Assembly (NCBI RefSeq): GCF_023712105.1
Contig: NZ_JAMLJI010000001.1
Coordinates: 62,001-126,000, forward strand
DNA: 64,000 bases
From: Larsenimonas suaedae
Lineage (GTDB): Bacteria; Pseudomonadota; Gammaproteobacteria; Pseudomonadales; Halomonadaceae
Direction: 5' to 3'
The notes beneath the pieces were generated by a model that was not told the DNA's origin, searched no databases, and was given only the letters and a program-made list of their open reading frames with translations. The position numbers and the translations under genes were made by a program. Positions within the stretch are counted from its first letter, which is position 1. Every line of letters begins with the position of its first letter. Positions 56,959 through 64,000 of this stretch are shown piece after piece.

Positions 56959-57844
56959 TCGGTGGCTCGCTGTCATTGAGCAGGGTCTGAACGCTCATTT
57001 CGCGATGTCGCAGTCGAACCGTCGGAAACTGCTCGGCAAAGTGGGTGGCTACGCGCTCAGCCAGATAGACCGAGCGGTGCTGCCCGCCGGTACAGCCGAT
57101 GGCGACCGTAAAATAGCTGCGGTTGCTCTTGCTGTAGGACGGCAGCCAGCGCTCGAGCCAGCCGACGATGTCGTCGCGCATGGCCGCCACTTCGTCATGA
57201 GATTCCAGAAAGTGGATCACTTCCTGGTCGCGGCCGGTATAGCCCCTGAGCGCCGGCACCCAGTAAGGGTTGGGCAGTGAGCGCGCATCGAAGACGGTAT
57301 CGGCGTCAAGCGGTACCCCGTGCTTGAACCCGAAGGACTCGATCGTGAGCGTCATCTGCTTGCTGGTGTGCTTGGCGACCTGGCTTGCGATCTGGTTGCG
57401 CAGTTCGTGTACCGACTGGTCAGTCGTGTCGATCACGAGATCCGCCGCGTTGCGAATGGGGGCGAGGTAGCTCTGCTCGGAATCGATGGCTTCGGCAAGC
57501 GTCATCTGGCTTGCGCGCGTAAGCGGGTGACGACGACGGGTGGCGGCGTAACGTTCGAGCAGGGAGCGGGCATCCGCGGTTAGATAGACGACCTGCGCAT
57601 CGATGCGCTTGGACAGATCAGCCAGAAGCTCTGGAAAGCGCTCAAGCGCCTTGGGCAGATTTCTGGCATCGATGCTGACGGCGATGCGGCGTTGGCTGAC
57701 GCTTCCGGTATCGAGTTCATCAATGAGCGGGGCCAGCAGCGTGGCCGGGAGATTGTCGATCGCATAGAACCCCAAGTCTTCCAGCGCTTGAAGAGCTACG
57801 GATTTTCCTGAGCCTGAGCGTCCGCTTATGATGACCAACTGCAT
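56945..57844 (-). CDS. rapZ: RNase adaptor RapZ
   Basis: RapZ (299 aa) is an N-terminal P-loop protein that in E. coli guides RNase E to the GlmZ small RNA, tuning glucosamine-6-phosphate synthase. It has Walker A GRSGSGKS at residues 8-15, DNLPATLL near 32, and the C-terminal glucosamine-6-phosphate-sensing region GCTGGQHRSVYLAE near 245. It lies between ptsN and ptsO, as usual, and overlaps ptsO by 14 bases. Confidence 0.95.
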   Translation of the reverse strand: MQLVIISGRSGSGKSVALQALEDLGFYAIDNLPATLLAPLIDELDTGSVSQRRIAVSIDARNLPKALERFPELLADLSKRIDAQVVYLTADARSLLERYAATRRRHPLTRASQMTLAEAIDSEQSYLAPIRNAADLVIDTTDQSVHELRNQIASQVAKHTSKQMTLTIESFGFKHGVPLDADTVFDARSLPNPYWVPALRGYTGRDQEVIHFLESHDEVAAMRDDIVGWLERWLPSYSKSNRSYFTVAIGCTGGQHRSVYLAERVATHFAEQFPTVRLRHREMSVQTLLNDSEPPNDSP

Positions 57845-57849
57845 GGAAA

Positions 57850-58320
57850 CTAGGCCTTTTGTTGTTGGGCGATGAGATCAACCAGCGTCTCGTGTAGCTC
57901 ACGCTGACTGTGAGTGTTCCTTAACGTGTGTCGATTGTCGCTGTCGTTGAGAAGCTCGGCGATCTGCCCAAGCAGGGTCAGATGAGTATCTTCGGCTTCT
58001 TCCGGTACCAGCAGTACAAAGATCAGATCAACCGGCTCGCCGTCGATCGCGTCGAAATCGATCGGTTCGGCCAGGCGAATGAAGCTTGCAACCGGGACCT
58101 TGCAGTGTGGGTTGCGGGCATGCGGAATTGCGACGCCGTTGCCAACGCCGGTACTGCCGAGCCGTTCTCGACCGATCAGTCTGGAAAAGACTTCCTGATC
58201 ATCAAGGCTTGGAATGTTTTGCGCGATAAAGGTGCTGAAAAATTCCAGCACCCTTTTTTTGCTCCCGCCCTTGACGTCAAAGAGCGTGCGTTCGGGCGGG
58301 AGAAGCTGGTCGAGCGTCAT
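57850..58320 (-). CDS. ptsN: Nitrogen PTS EIIA component PtsN
   Basis: EIIA-Ntr (156 aa) is a PTS protein with a regulatory role in nitrogen, potassium and stress responses. The active-site histidine is in VAIPHARN (near residue 67). LLPPERTLFDVKGGSKKRVLEF starts the protein. It follows hpf by 12 bases and precedes rapZ by five, in the canonical rpoN-hpf-ptsN-rapZ-ptsO order. Confidence 0.96.
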   Translation of the reverse strand: MTLDQLLPPERTLFDVKGGSKKRVLEFFSTFIAQNIPSLDDQEVFSRLIGRERLGSTGVGNGVAIPHARNPHCKVPVASFIRLAEPIDFDAIDGEPVDLIFVLLVPEEAEDTHLTLLGQIAELLNDSDNRHTLRNTHSQRELHETLVDLIAQQQKA

Positions 58321-58332
58321 AGATATTGGGTC

Positions 58333-58635
58333 TCAGCGTGCGCCCTGAGCGCGCGCCTGGGCTTTTTCTTTGTGCTTCACGAGCTGGCGGTCAAGCTTGT
58401 CTGCCAGTGCGTCGATCGCCGCGTACATGTCGTCGTGGGCGGCTTCGCCATGAAGTTCTGCGCCGCTTGCATGCAGGGTGCAGGCGGCAAGTTGGCGTTC
58501 CTTCTCAACCGAGAGCGTCACTTGAACGTTGGTAATGTTGTCGTAGTGGCGCTCAAGACGTGACAGTTTCTGATTAACGTAGTCTCTGAGGGCGTCAGTC
58601 AGTTCAACGTGATGTCCGGTGATATTGACCTGCAT
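58333..58635 (-). CDS. hpf: Ribosome hibernation promoting factor, short form
   Basis: HPF (100 aa, short type) binds the small subunit and promotes 100S dimers in stationary phase. It begins MQVNITGHHVELTDALRDYV and carries the conserved EAAHDDMYAAIDALADKLDRQL (cited as DDMYAAID near residue 69). GGAGAATGCC, with GGAGAA as ribosome site, is immediately upstream. It lies 81 bases after rpoN. Confidence 0.96.
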   Translation of the reverse strand: MQVNITGHHVELTDALRDYVNQKLSRLERHYDNITNVQVTLSVEKERQLAACTLHASGAELHGEAAHDDMYAAIDALADKLDRQLVKHKEKAQARAQGAR

Positions 58636-58716
58636 GGCATTCTCCTTTACCCACGGGTTGACACTTCGATTGTAACCTTTTTTGCGCTAAAACAAACCCT
58701 TGTGTTGATTGGGCGT

Positions 58717-60153
58717 CTAGGCAAGGCGCTTGCGTTCACTGGACGAGGGAATACCCAGCGCTTCCCTGTATTTGGCCACGGTCCGACGGGCGACCTTGAT
58801 GCCCTGTTGATCAAGAAGTTCCACCAGCTTGGCGTCGGAAAGCGGCTTTCTGGTCGGCTCTTCGCTGACGTATTTCTTGATGCGTGCGCGGATGGCAACT
58901 CCCGAATGAGCATCTCCATCCTGCCCTGTGCCGACCTGGCTTGAAAAGAATAGCTTGAGTTCGACGACTCCGCGCGGTGTGTGCAGGTATTTTTGCGTGG
59001 TAACCCGGGAGATGGTGGATTCATGCATATCCACTGCCTGGGCAATGTCGGCGAGCGTGAGCGGGTTGAGGCCGGCTTCGCCGTGTTCGACGAAGCCGGG
59101 CTGACGCGCAAGGATTTCCTGCCCAACCTTGAGTAAGGTCTCGTTGCGACTGGCGATGCTTTTAAGCAGCCATTTCGCGTCCTGCAGGTGCTGCTTGAGA
59201 AAGGTGTTGTCCTGGCTTTGGTCGGCGCGCTTGATCAGCGCACTGTACTGCGCATTGAGCTGCACTCGAGGCAGGGCATCTTCATTGAGATCGACCCGCC
59301 AGCCTTGTCTGGTGTCGTGGCGCATGATCAGATCCGGAATCACGTAGTGATTGCGTGCGCCGCCGAACCGGCGTCCGGGTTGAGGGTCGAGTGACTGGAT
59401 CGTTTGAATGATCTGCTCGAGCTGCTCATCATCAACGCCCAGTCGACGCTTCAAGCGCTTGTAGTCACCGCCGGCCAGTGCCTCCAGGAACTGGCGAATA
59501 AGCCGCCGCGTCTGGGCAAGCAGTGGCGTGTCGCCAGAGCGTTGATCGAGTTGAAGCAGCAGGCACTCTTGAAGGTCGCGCGCGAATAAGCCACCAGGCT
59601 CACACTGCTGCATCAGCTGCAATGTGCGTTCGAGTTCGTCCTGCTTGAAATTAAGTGTCGGAAAGTGATGGGTGAGCTGCTGACCAAGCTCGTCAAGGGG
59701 CACGCTCAGCCGGCCGGTGTCGTCGAGCGCATCGATCAGGTAGTCGGCGATCAGACGTGACCGGTCATCAAGGTCAATCAGGCGAACCTGGTCTCGAACG
59801 TGGTCCTGAAGCGTAATCTCTAAGCTGTTGCGTTCGATGCCCGGTGCCTCATCCGAGGGCGTCTGAGTGCCCAGGCTTCCGGGGCCAATGTCCTGGTAGG
59901 TATCGCCCCAGTCACTGTCGTGATCGAGGGTGTCCGGGATGCTTTCTGCCCAATCGGCCTCAGGCTCGGGCGAGGCGTCGTGTTCCTCGAACGCTTCCTG
60001 CTGCTCGAGCATGGGGTTGCTTTCGAGGGCCTGCTGAATTTCCTGACGAAGATCGAGCGTAGAGAGCTGCAGCAGGTGGATAGCCTGCTGCAGTTGGGGC
60101 GTCATCGTTAAATGCGCGCCGACTCTGAGCTGCAGTGAAGGTTTCATCGTCAT
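58717..60153 (-). CDS. rpoN: RNA polymerase sigma-54 factor
   Basis: RpoN (478 aa; E. coli 477) directs RNA polymerase to -24/-12 promoters activated by enhancer-binding proteins. The glutamine-rich activator-response region I is at residues 1-50 (TMTPQLQQAIHLLQLS), an acidic region II follows (about 55-110), and the RpoN box ARRTVAKYRE is near residue 458. Start may instead be the second ATG (60147), which gives the usual MKPSLQL. A near-perfect -24/-12 sequence lies upstream (60229-60245). Confidence 0.97.
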   Translation of the reverse strand: MTMKPSLQLRVGAHLTMTPQLQQAIHLLQLSTLDLRQEIQQALESNPMLEQQEAFEEHDASPEPEADWAESIPDTLDHDSDWGDTYQDIGPGSLGTQTPSDEAPGIERNSLEITLQDHVRDQVRLIDLDDRSRLIADYLIDALDDTGRLSVPLDELGQQLTHHFPTLNFKQDELERTLQLMQQCEPGGLFARDLQECLLLQLDQRSGDTPLLAQTRRLIRQFLEALAGGDYKRLKRRLGVDDEQLEQIIQTIQSLDPQPGRRFGGARNHYVIPDLIMRHDTRQGWRVDLNEDALPRVQLNAQYSALIKRADQSQDNTFLKQHLQDAKWLLKSIASRNETLLKVGQEILARQPGFVEHGEAGLNPLTLADIAQAVDMHESTISRVTTQKYLHTPRGVVELKLFFSSQVGTGQDGDAHSGVAIRARIKKYVSEEPTRKPLSDAKLVELLDQQGIKVARRTVAKYREALGIPSSSERKRLA

Positions 60154-60228
60154 ACGGTCTCGGCGTGATCGAATCGGGCGTTACGCTATCGGCGCACTTG
60201 GCGCCTTGCAAGCCAAAGGCGCGCCGCC

Positions 60229-60245
60229 AGCAAGAATCATGCCAA
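60229..60245 (-). promoter_or_regulatory. Near-consensus sigma-54 (-24/-12) promoter upstream of rpoN
   Basis: On the minus strand the 17 bases TTGGCATGATTCTTGCT match the sigma-54 consensus TTGGCACG-N4-TTGCT at every fixed base except one C to T. The GG and GC pairs are separated by exactly 10 bases. Transcription would start near 60218, 65 bases before rpoN, in the gap after lptB. Function is inferred. Confidence 0.65.
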
Positions 60246-60274
60246 AAACTCAAGGGTGCTGTCGATGCGTTGGA

Positions 60275-61009
60275 TCAAAGCTTGAATTCGTGGCCCAGGT
60301 AGACATCACGCACATGTTGATTGGCCAGTATGGCCTGGGCGTCGCCTTCAGCGATGATCTGACCGTCGCCCACGATGTAGGCGTTGTCGCAGATATCGAG
60401 GGTTTCACGCACGTTGTGGTCAGTGATCAAGACGCCAATACCGCGCGCCTTCAGCTGGCGGATGATGCTTTTGATGTCGCCAACCGAGATCGGATCGACG
60501 CCTGCAAAGGGTTCGTCGAGCAGGATGAAGTCGGGCTCTGTGGCAAGCGCTCGCGCGATCTCGACCCGGCGACGTTCGCCGCCGGAGAGGGCCATGCCCA
60601 TGTTGTCCCGAATGTGGGTGACGTTGAACTCGTTCAGAAGTTCTTCAAGACGAGCGAGACGTGCCTTGCGATCCAGGTCCTTGCGGGTTTCAAGAATGGC
60701 CAGAATATTGTTGGCAACGCTCAGCTTTCGAAAGATCGAGGCTTCCTGCGGTAGATAACCGATGCCTGCCCGGGCGCGCTTGTGCATCGCGAGCCGGGAG
60801 AGGTCATGGTCATCAATGGCGATGGTCCCGGCGTCGGATTGGATCAGGCCGACGATCATATAAAACGAGGTCGTTTTACCCGCGCCATTGGGGCCAAGCA
60901 GACCGACGATTTCGCCCTGAGAGATCGACATGCTGATGTCGTGCACGACGCGGCGGCCCTTGAAGCTTTTCGCAAGGTTGGCCACGGAAAGGGTTTTTAA
61001 GCTGCTCAC
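60275..61009 (-). CDS. lptB: LPS export ATPase LptB
   Basis: LptB (244 aa) is the ATPase of the LptB2FGC complex that extracts LPS from the inner membrane. It has Walker A GPNGAGKT (about residues 39-46), Q-loop YLPQEASIF, signature LSGGERRR and Walker [12 protein letters not shown]. It overlaps lptA by four bases (ATGA) and is the last lpt gene before rpoN, the conserved order. Confidence 0.97.
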   Translation of the reverse strand: MSSLKTLSVANLAKSFKGRRVVHDISMSISQGEIVGLLGPNGAGKTTSFYMIVGLIQSDAGTIAIDDHDLSRLAMHKRARAGIGYLPQEASIFRKLSVANNILAILETRKDLDRKARLARLEELLNEFNVTHIRDNMGMALSGGERRRVEIARALATEPDFILLDEPFAGVDPISVGDIKSIIRQLKARGIGVLITDHNVRETLDICDNAYIVGDGQIIAEGDAQAILANQHVRDVYLGHEFKL

Positions 61010-61566
61010 TGGTCGTTACTCGCACTGCTGTTGGGGGTCAGCGTCATTTCAACGCGACCGTCCTTGGCCTGGTTCTGGTTCTGGTTCTGGTTCGCGTTTG
61101 AGCGGCTACCACGGGCATTGACCTGTCGCTTGTCCAGAAAGTACTCGACGTAGGCACCGTTGAAGGTGTCGGGTGCCTGAATCAGCTTGGCATTGCCGAT
61201 GAGTTCGACCCGGCGCGAGGCGGCGTGATAGATCACGGTGTCGCCCCAGCCTTGAACCTTGGCGTCCTGCTGATTTGGCTTTTGTTCCAGGTACGCGCGC
61301 GTCCCTTGTCCGCGGGCCGTGACGCTTGAGACTTCACCGTTGCTGCCGCGCTTGATGTCGACCCGATGCGCTTCGAGCTTCATCGACCCCTGGGTCATGT
61401 CGACGTTGCCGGTGTAGATAGCGGTGCCGGCACTGTCGTCGAGCTTGAGCTGATCGGCGCTCACGTGGATGGGCTGTCTGGCATCCGATGGCAGTGCCCA
61501 GGCGCTGGCAGCCATCAGTGAGCAGGCTGAAATAACGGCCAGGGTGCTTAGTCGTCTGGTGATCAT
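61006..61566 (-). CDS. lptA: LPS transport periplasmic protein LptA
   Basis: LptA (186 aa) forms the periplasmic bridge that carries LPS to LptDE. It has a cleavable signal (residues 1-24, ending AWALP) and an OstA/LptA beta-jellyroll domain (about 32-145, [21 protein letters not shown] region). The C-terminus carries an unusual asparagine-glutamine run encoded by four tandem hexamers at 61069-61092. It is 23 bases after lptC and couples to lptB. Confidence 0.96.
   Translation of the reverse strand: MITRRLSTLAVISACSLMAASAWALPSDARQPIHVSADQLKLDDSAGTAIYTGNVDMTQGSMKLEAHRVDIKRGSNGEVSSVTARGQGTRAYLEQKPNQQDAKVQGWGDTVIYHAASRRVELIGNAKLIQAPDTFNGAYVEYFLDKRQVNARGSRSNANQNQNQNQAKDGRVEMTLTPNSSASNDQ
61069..61092 (-). 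repeat. Four tandem AACCAG hexamers in lptA
   Basis: CTGGTT repeated four times on the plus strand encodes Asn-Gln repeats in the C-terminal tail of LptA. Changes in copy number would keep the frame. Confidence 0.85.
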
Positions 61567-61589
61567 CGAGCTGTCCTTTTAAAGCGCGG

Positions 61590-62165
61590 TTATCGGGTCG
61601 GAGGGTACGAGCCTGTGACGTTGCCATTGAGTGTGGCCTGATTCTTGTCGATCCAGGCATCAAAGCGGTTGGCGACGGTTTTTTCCTGGCCTCGAGTAAA
61701 GGTCGAGCGATCATCGCTCCAGGCATGGCTGTCATGTTGGGTGTAATGGATGGTCTGGGTCGACAGGGTCCAGTCGCTGCTTGGCTGGTGCAGTCGCGCC
61801 TTGCCGTCGAGGGTGATGCGTGACCCGCTACCTTCCACGCGGCCGCGTTCGGCGCTGCCGAGCCAGGTCTTGTTCTGGTCGTTGGTCCATTCGAGCTCCG
61901 GGGTGACGGCGCGGGTGATGTCGTCGTTCGGCGTATGAGTCAGCCGCGGAGATTTCAAAACCTGGTAGGGAGCGCCTTCGGTATTGAAGCGGGTAAAGGT
62001 CACGCCTTCGAGGTAATAATCCGGTTCGCCATTATCGCTGGTGGGCGCTGGGCCGACCGCCGTGAACTGATCGCGCTGCTCGATCAGGGCCATGACACCG
62101 CCAACAACGATCAGTACCAGAAACAGCCAGACTTTCGGCGTGATGCGTGAGAGCAGAGATCCCAT
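61590..62165 (-). CDS. lptC: LPS export protein LptC
   Basis: LptC (191 aa; E. coli 191) is a bitopic inner-membrane protein that passes LPS from LptB2FG to LptA. It has one N-terminal transmembrane helix (about residues 10-27, KVWLFLVLIVVGGVMAL) and a periplasmic jellyroll domain with PDYYLEGVTFTRFNTEG near residue 48. It starts three bases after kdsC ends. Confidence 0.95.
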   Translation of the reverse strand: MGSLLSRITPKVWLFLVLIVVGGVMALIEQRDQFTAVGPAPTSDNGEPDYYLEGVTFTRFNTEGAPYQVLKSPRLTHTPNDDITRAVTPELEWTNDQNKTWLGSAERGRVEGSGSRITLDGKARLHQPSSDWTLSTQTIHYTQHDSHAWSDDRSTFTRGQEKTVANRFDAWIDKNQATLNGNVTGSYPPTR

Positions 62166-62168
62166 TCG

Positions 62169-62759
62169 TTACTCCTTCGGCGTGTCGTCGGTTGCAAGGT
62201 AGCGGCGCATGGTCTCGGGCCACTGGCCCTTGGCGTCAACGATCAGTTCACACAGCTCGCGAACGGCGCCATAACCGCCTGCCCGCTGAGTGACGACATC
62301 GGCGTTTTCCTGAATGTAGGTCGGTGCATTGGGCACGCTCACACCAAGGCCCGACTTCATGATCGCTTCAAGGTCCGGCAGGTCATCACCGCAGTAGGCC
62401 AGTTCTTCAGGGCCAAGGGCCAGGTCACTGGCAAGGGCGCTCAGGGCCTGCCACTTATCATCTCGGCCCATGATGAGGTGTTTGATGCCAAGCTCTCCCA
62501 CCCGTCGCTCGACCATCGGGGAGGTGCGTCCGGTAATAATGGCGACCTCGATGCCGAGTGCGAGCAGCATCTTGATGCCGACGCCATCCTGGGTATGAAA
62601 GGCCTTGGCTTCGACGCCATTGGCGTCGTAGTACAGTCGGCCATCGCTCAAGACGCCATCGACATCAAGGGCGAGAAGCTGAACCGAGCGTGCGCGGGCG
62701 CGTTGTCGGTCAGAGAGCGGCAGTGTCGCCGAAGGCCGGTTGGGTGTGCTTGGCGTCAT
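62169..62759 (-). CDS. kdsC: Kdo-8-phosphate phosphatase
   Basis: KdsC (196 aa) is a HAD-family phosphatase that releases Kdo for LPS. The HAD motif DVDGVLSDGRLYY (nucleophile Asp near residue 33), ITGRTS (motif II) and YCGDDLPDLEAI (motif IV) are all present. It lies between kdsD and lptC, the standard Kdo-LPS cluster. Confidence 0.96.
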   Translation of the reverse strand: MTPSTPNRPSATLPLSDRQRARARSVQLLALDVDGVLSDGRLYYDANGVEAKAFHTQDGVGIKMLLALGIEVAIITGRTSPMVERRVGELGIKHLIMGRDDKWQALSALASDLALGPEELAYCGDDLPDLEAIMKSGLGVSVPNAPTYIQENADVVTQRAGGYGAVRELCELIVDAKGQWPETMRRYLATDDTPKE

Positions 62760-62782
62760 GAAATAGGGAGCCTTTGAGTGGG

Positions 62783-63766
62783 TTAAACGACGCCATGCGT
62801 CAGTAGGTCGTGCATGTGGAGCACCCCGATGGGCCGGTCACTGTCATCGATCACTGCAAGTGCTGAAATTCGGTGCTGCTCGAGAATATTGAGAGCTTCG
62901 GCAGCGAGAAGGCCTGCGTGCACCGTATAGCCGCCGACGGTCATGACGTCGTCGATCGTCAGCGTGCGCAGCGAGTCGTGCTGATCGATGGTGCGACGCA
63001 GGTCACCATCGGTATATACACCAACCAGGATTTCGTTCTCATCAATGATGCAGGTAAACCCGAGCCCCTTGCGTGATATCTCGCCCAGCGCCTCGGAAAG
63101 CATCGTGCCCGATCGAACCAGCGGCAGTTGATCGCCCTTGCGCATCACATCATCAACCGTCAGGAGAAGTCGTTTGCCGAGACTGCCACCTGGATGAGAG
63201 AGAGCGAAATCCTCGGCGCTAAAGCCGCGGGCCTCGAGCAGTGCAATGGCAATGGCGTCGCCCATGGCAAGGGCTGCTGTCGTTGACGAGGTTGGTGCAA
63301 GATTCAACGGGCAAGCTTCCTGATCGACGCCCACATTGAGGTGGATGTCGGCGTGTCTTGCAAGCGTGGAATCATCCCGGCCGGTCAGTGCAAGCATCGG
63401 AATGTTGCGGCGCTTTAAAACCGGCAGCAGGGCGGTAATTTCATGCGTTTCCCCTGAATTCGACAGCGCCAGAAGCACATCGTGCGGCGTCAGCATGCCA
63501 AGATCGCCATGGCTTGCCTCGGCCGGGTGCATGAAAAAGGCGGGTGTGCCCGTACTTGCAAGCGTGGCTGCCATCTTGTGCGCGATATGGCCGGATTTTC
63601 CCATTCCTGTTACCACGATGCGTCCCTCGCAGGCCAGAAGCCGCTGACAGAGCGTGTCGAATCGGGTGTCGAGCTTCTCGATCAACTGGCCCAGGGCGCG
63701 CTGTTCAAGGTCGAGCGTACGGTGTGCGCTTTTGATGAACGAAAATTGTGCAAGTGGCTTTGGCAT
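62783..63766 (-). CDS. kdsD: Arabinose-5-phosphate isomerase KdsD
   Basis: KdsD (327 aa; E. coli 328) interconverts ribulose 5-phosphate and arabinose 5-phosphate, the first step of Kdo synthesis. It has an N-terminal SIS sugar-isomerase domain (VTGMGKSGHIAHKMAATL near residue 51, ASHGDLGML near 85) and two C-terminal CBS domains (about 205-325). I chose the ATG at 63766, which gives MPKPLAQFSF and the right length; an earlier in-frame ATG adds 18 unconserved residues. The ribosome site is weak. It diverges from mlaF. Confidence 0.93.
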   Translation of the reverse strand: MPKPLAQFSFIKSAHRTLDLEQRALGQLIEKLDTRFDTLCQRLLACEGRIVVTGMGKSGHIAHKMAATLASTGTPAFFMHPAEASHGDLGMLTPHDVLLALSNSGETHEITALLPVLKRRNIPMLALTGRDDSTLARHADIHLNVGVDQEACPLNLAPTSSTTAALAMGDAIAIALLEARGFSAEDFALSHPGGSLGKRLLLTVDDVMRKGDQLPLVRSGTMLSEALGEISRKGLGFTCIIDENEILVGVYTDGDLRRTIDQHDSLRTLTIDDVMTVGGYTVHAGLLAAEALNILEQHRISALAVIDDSDRPIGVLHMHDLLTHGVV

Positions 63767-63951
63767 TTCAAATCCATGACCATGAGTAAATGCACGCTGG
63801 CGTTTTGGCCGCGTGCGCACCTAGGGTATTAAACGAAGGAGCGTTGGCAAGTGCAACCTCGATGCCCTTGCATGCGTTTGAACACTGGCCCTTGCGTAGG
63901 GGGTTAGGATACGATGTTCGATAATTATCATTGACGGCAGTTTGGGAGTCC

Positions 63952-64000
63952 ATGAACGACTCGAATCTTGTTGAAGTAGAGGATTTGCATTTCTCGCGCA
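63952..64000 (+). CDS. mlaF: Start of MlaF, phospholipid-transport ATPase, cut by window edge
   Basis: Only the first 16 codons are present (MNDSNLVEVEDLHFSR), followed by the window edge. The sequence resembles the start of an ABC ATPase. A GGGAG site lies five bases upstream, and the position divergent from kdsD is that of mlaF in gammaproteobacteria. MlaF energises the MlaFEDB complex that keeps outer-membrane lipid asymmetry. The identification rests mainly on context. Confidence 0.75.
   Translation, partial: MNDSNLVEVEDLHFSR

Overview
The window is a gene-dense, high-GC gammaproteobacterial chromosome segment. Gene content and order point to the Halomonadaceae (Halomonas, Kushneria or Salinicola-like). 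This is an inference from three things: a betIBA glycine-betaine operon, a Pseudomonas-like block (TPR lipoprotein, lolB, ispE, tRNA-Gln, prs, rplY, pth, ychF, tRNA-Met, diverging from hemA-prfA-prmC-moeB), and a classical LPS/sigma-54/PTS-Ntr block. No prophage, IS element, CRISPR array or rRNA gene was seen, and no gene looks clearly broken.

Layout. 1-2.2 kb: left-truncated fadE with a PsrA-type operator. 2.3-6.4 kb: betA, betB and betI (choline to glycine betaine) behind a BetI-type operator. 6.5-6.9 kb: tRNA-Met and two identical tRNA-Asn genes. 7.2-12.2 kb: a peptide/nickel-family ABC importer whose two permeases are fused into one protein. 12.5-16.3 kb: a 65-aa unknown protein, prc and an M18 aminopeptidase. 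16.3-23.2 kb: the conserved lolB-to-ychF block on the minus strand. 23.5-27.5 kb: hemA-prfA-prmC-moeB. 27.6-35.4 kb: a putrescine uptake and gamma-glutamylation cluster (puuB, potABC-like transporter genes, two periplasmic binding proteins, puuA). 35.4-39.8 kb: a translationally coupled crtE-crtI-crtB-crtY carotenoid operon. 40-43.2 kb: gatCAB. 43.4-55.2 kb: mreBCD-maf-rng-yhdP-tldD, yjgA (opposite strand) and pmbA. 55.3-63.8 kb: mgtE, ptsO, rapZ, ptsN, hpf, rpoN, lptB, lptA, lptC, kdsC and kdsD on the minus strand. At the right edge mlaF begins on the plus strand.

How the parts fit. The left third covers osmoprotection and lipid or peptide use. The puu/pot cluster brings putrescine into the cell and carries out the first steps of the gamma-glutamyl pathway; later puu steps are not here. 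The crt operon predicts conversion of farnesyl diphosphate to beta-carotene. The right part is envelope and cell-shape housekeeping: rod shape, outer-membrane lipid homeostasis, Kdo synthesis, LPS transport and the nitrogen PTS. A near-consensus -24/-12 sequence sits just upstream of rpoN itself. The strongest second-look items are that sigma-54 site, the fused permease, the opsin-less crtEIBY operon, a possible ATC start for mreC, and a long hairpin in the rplY leader.
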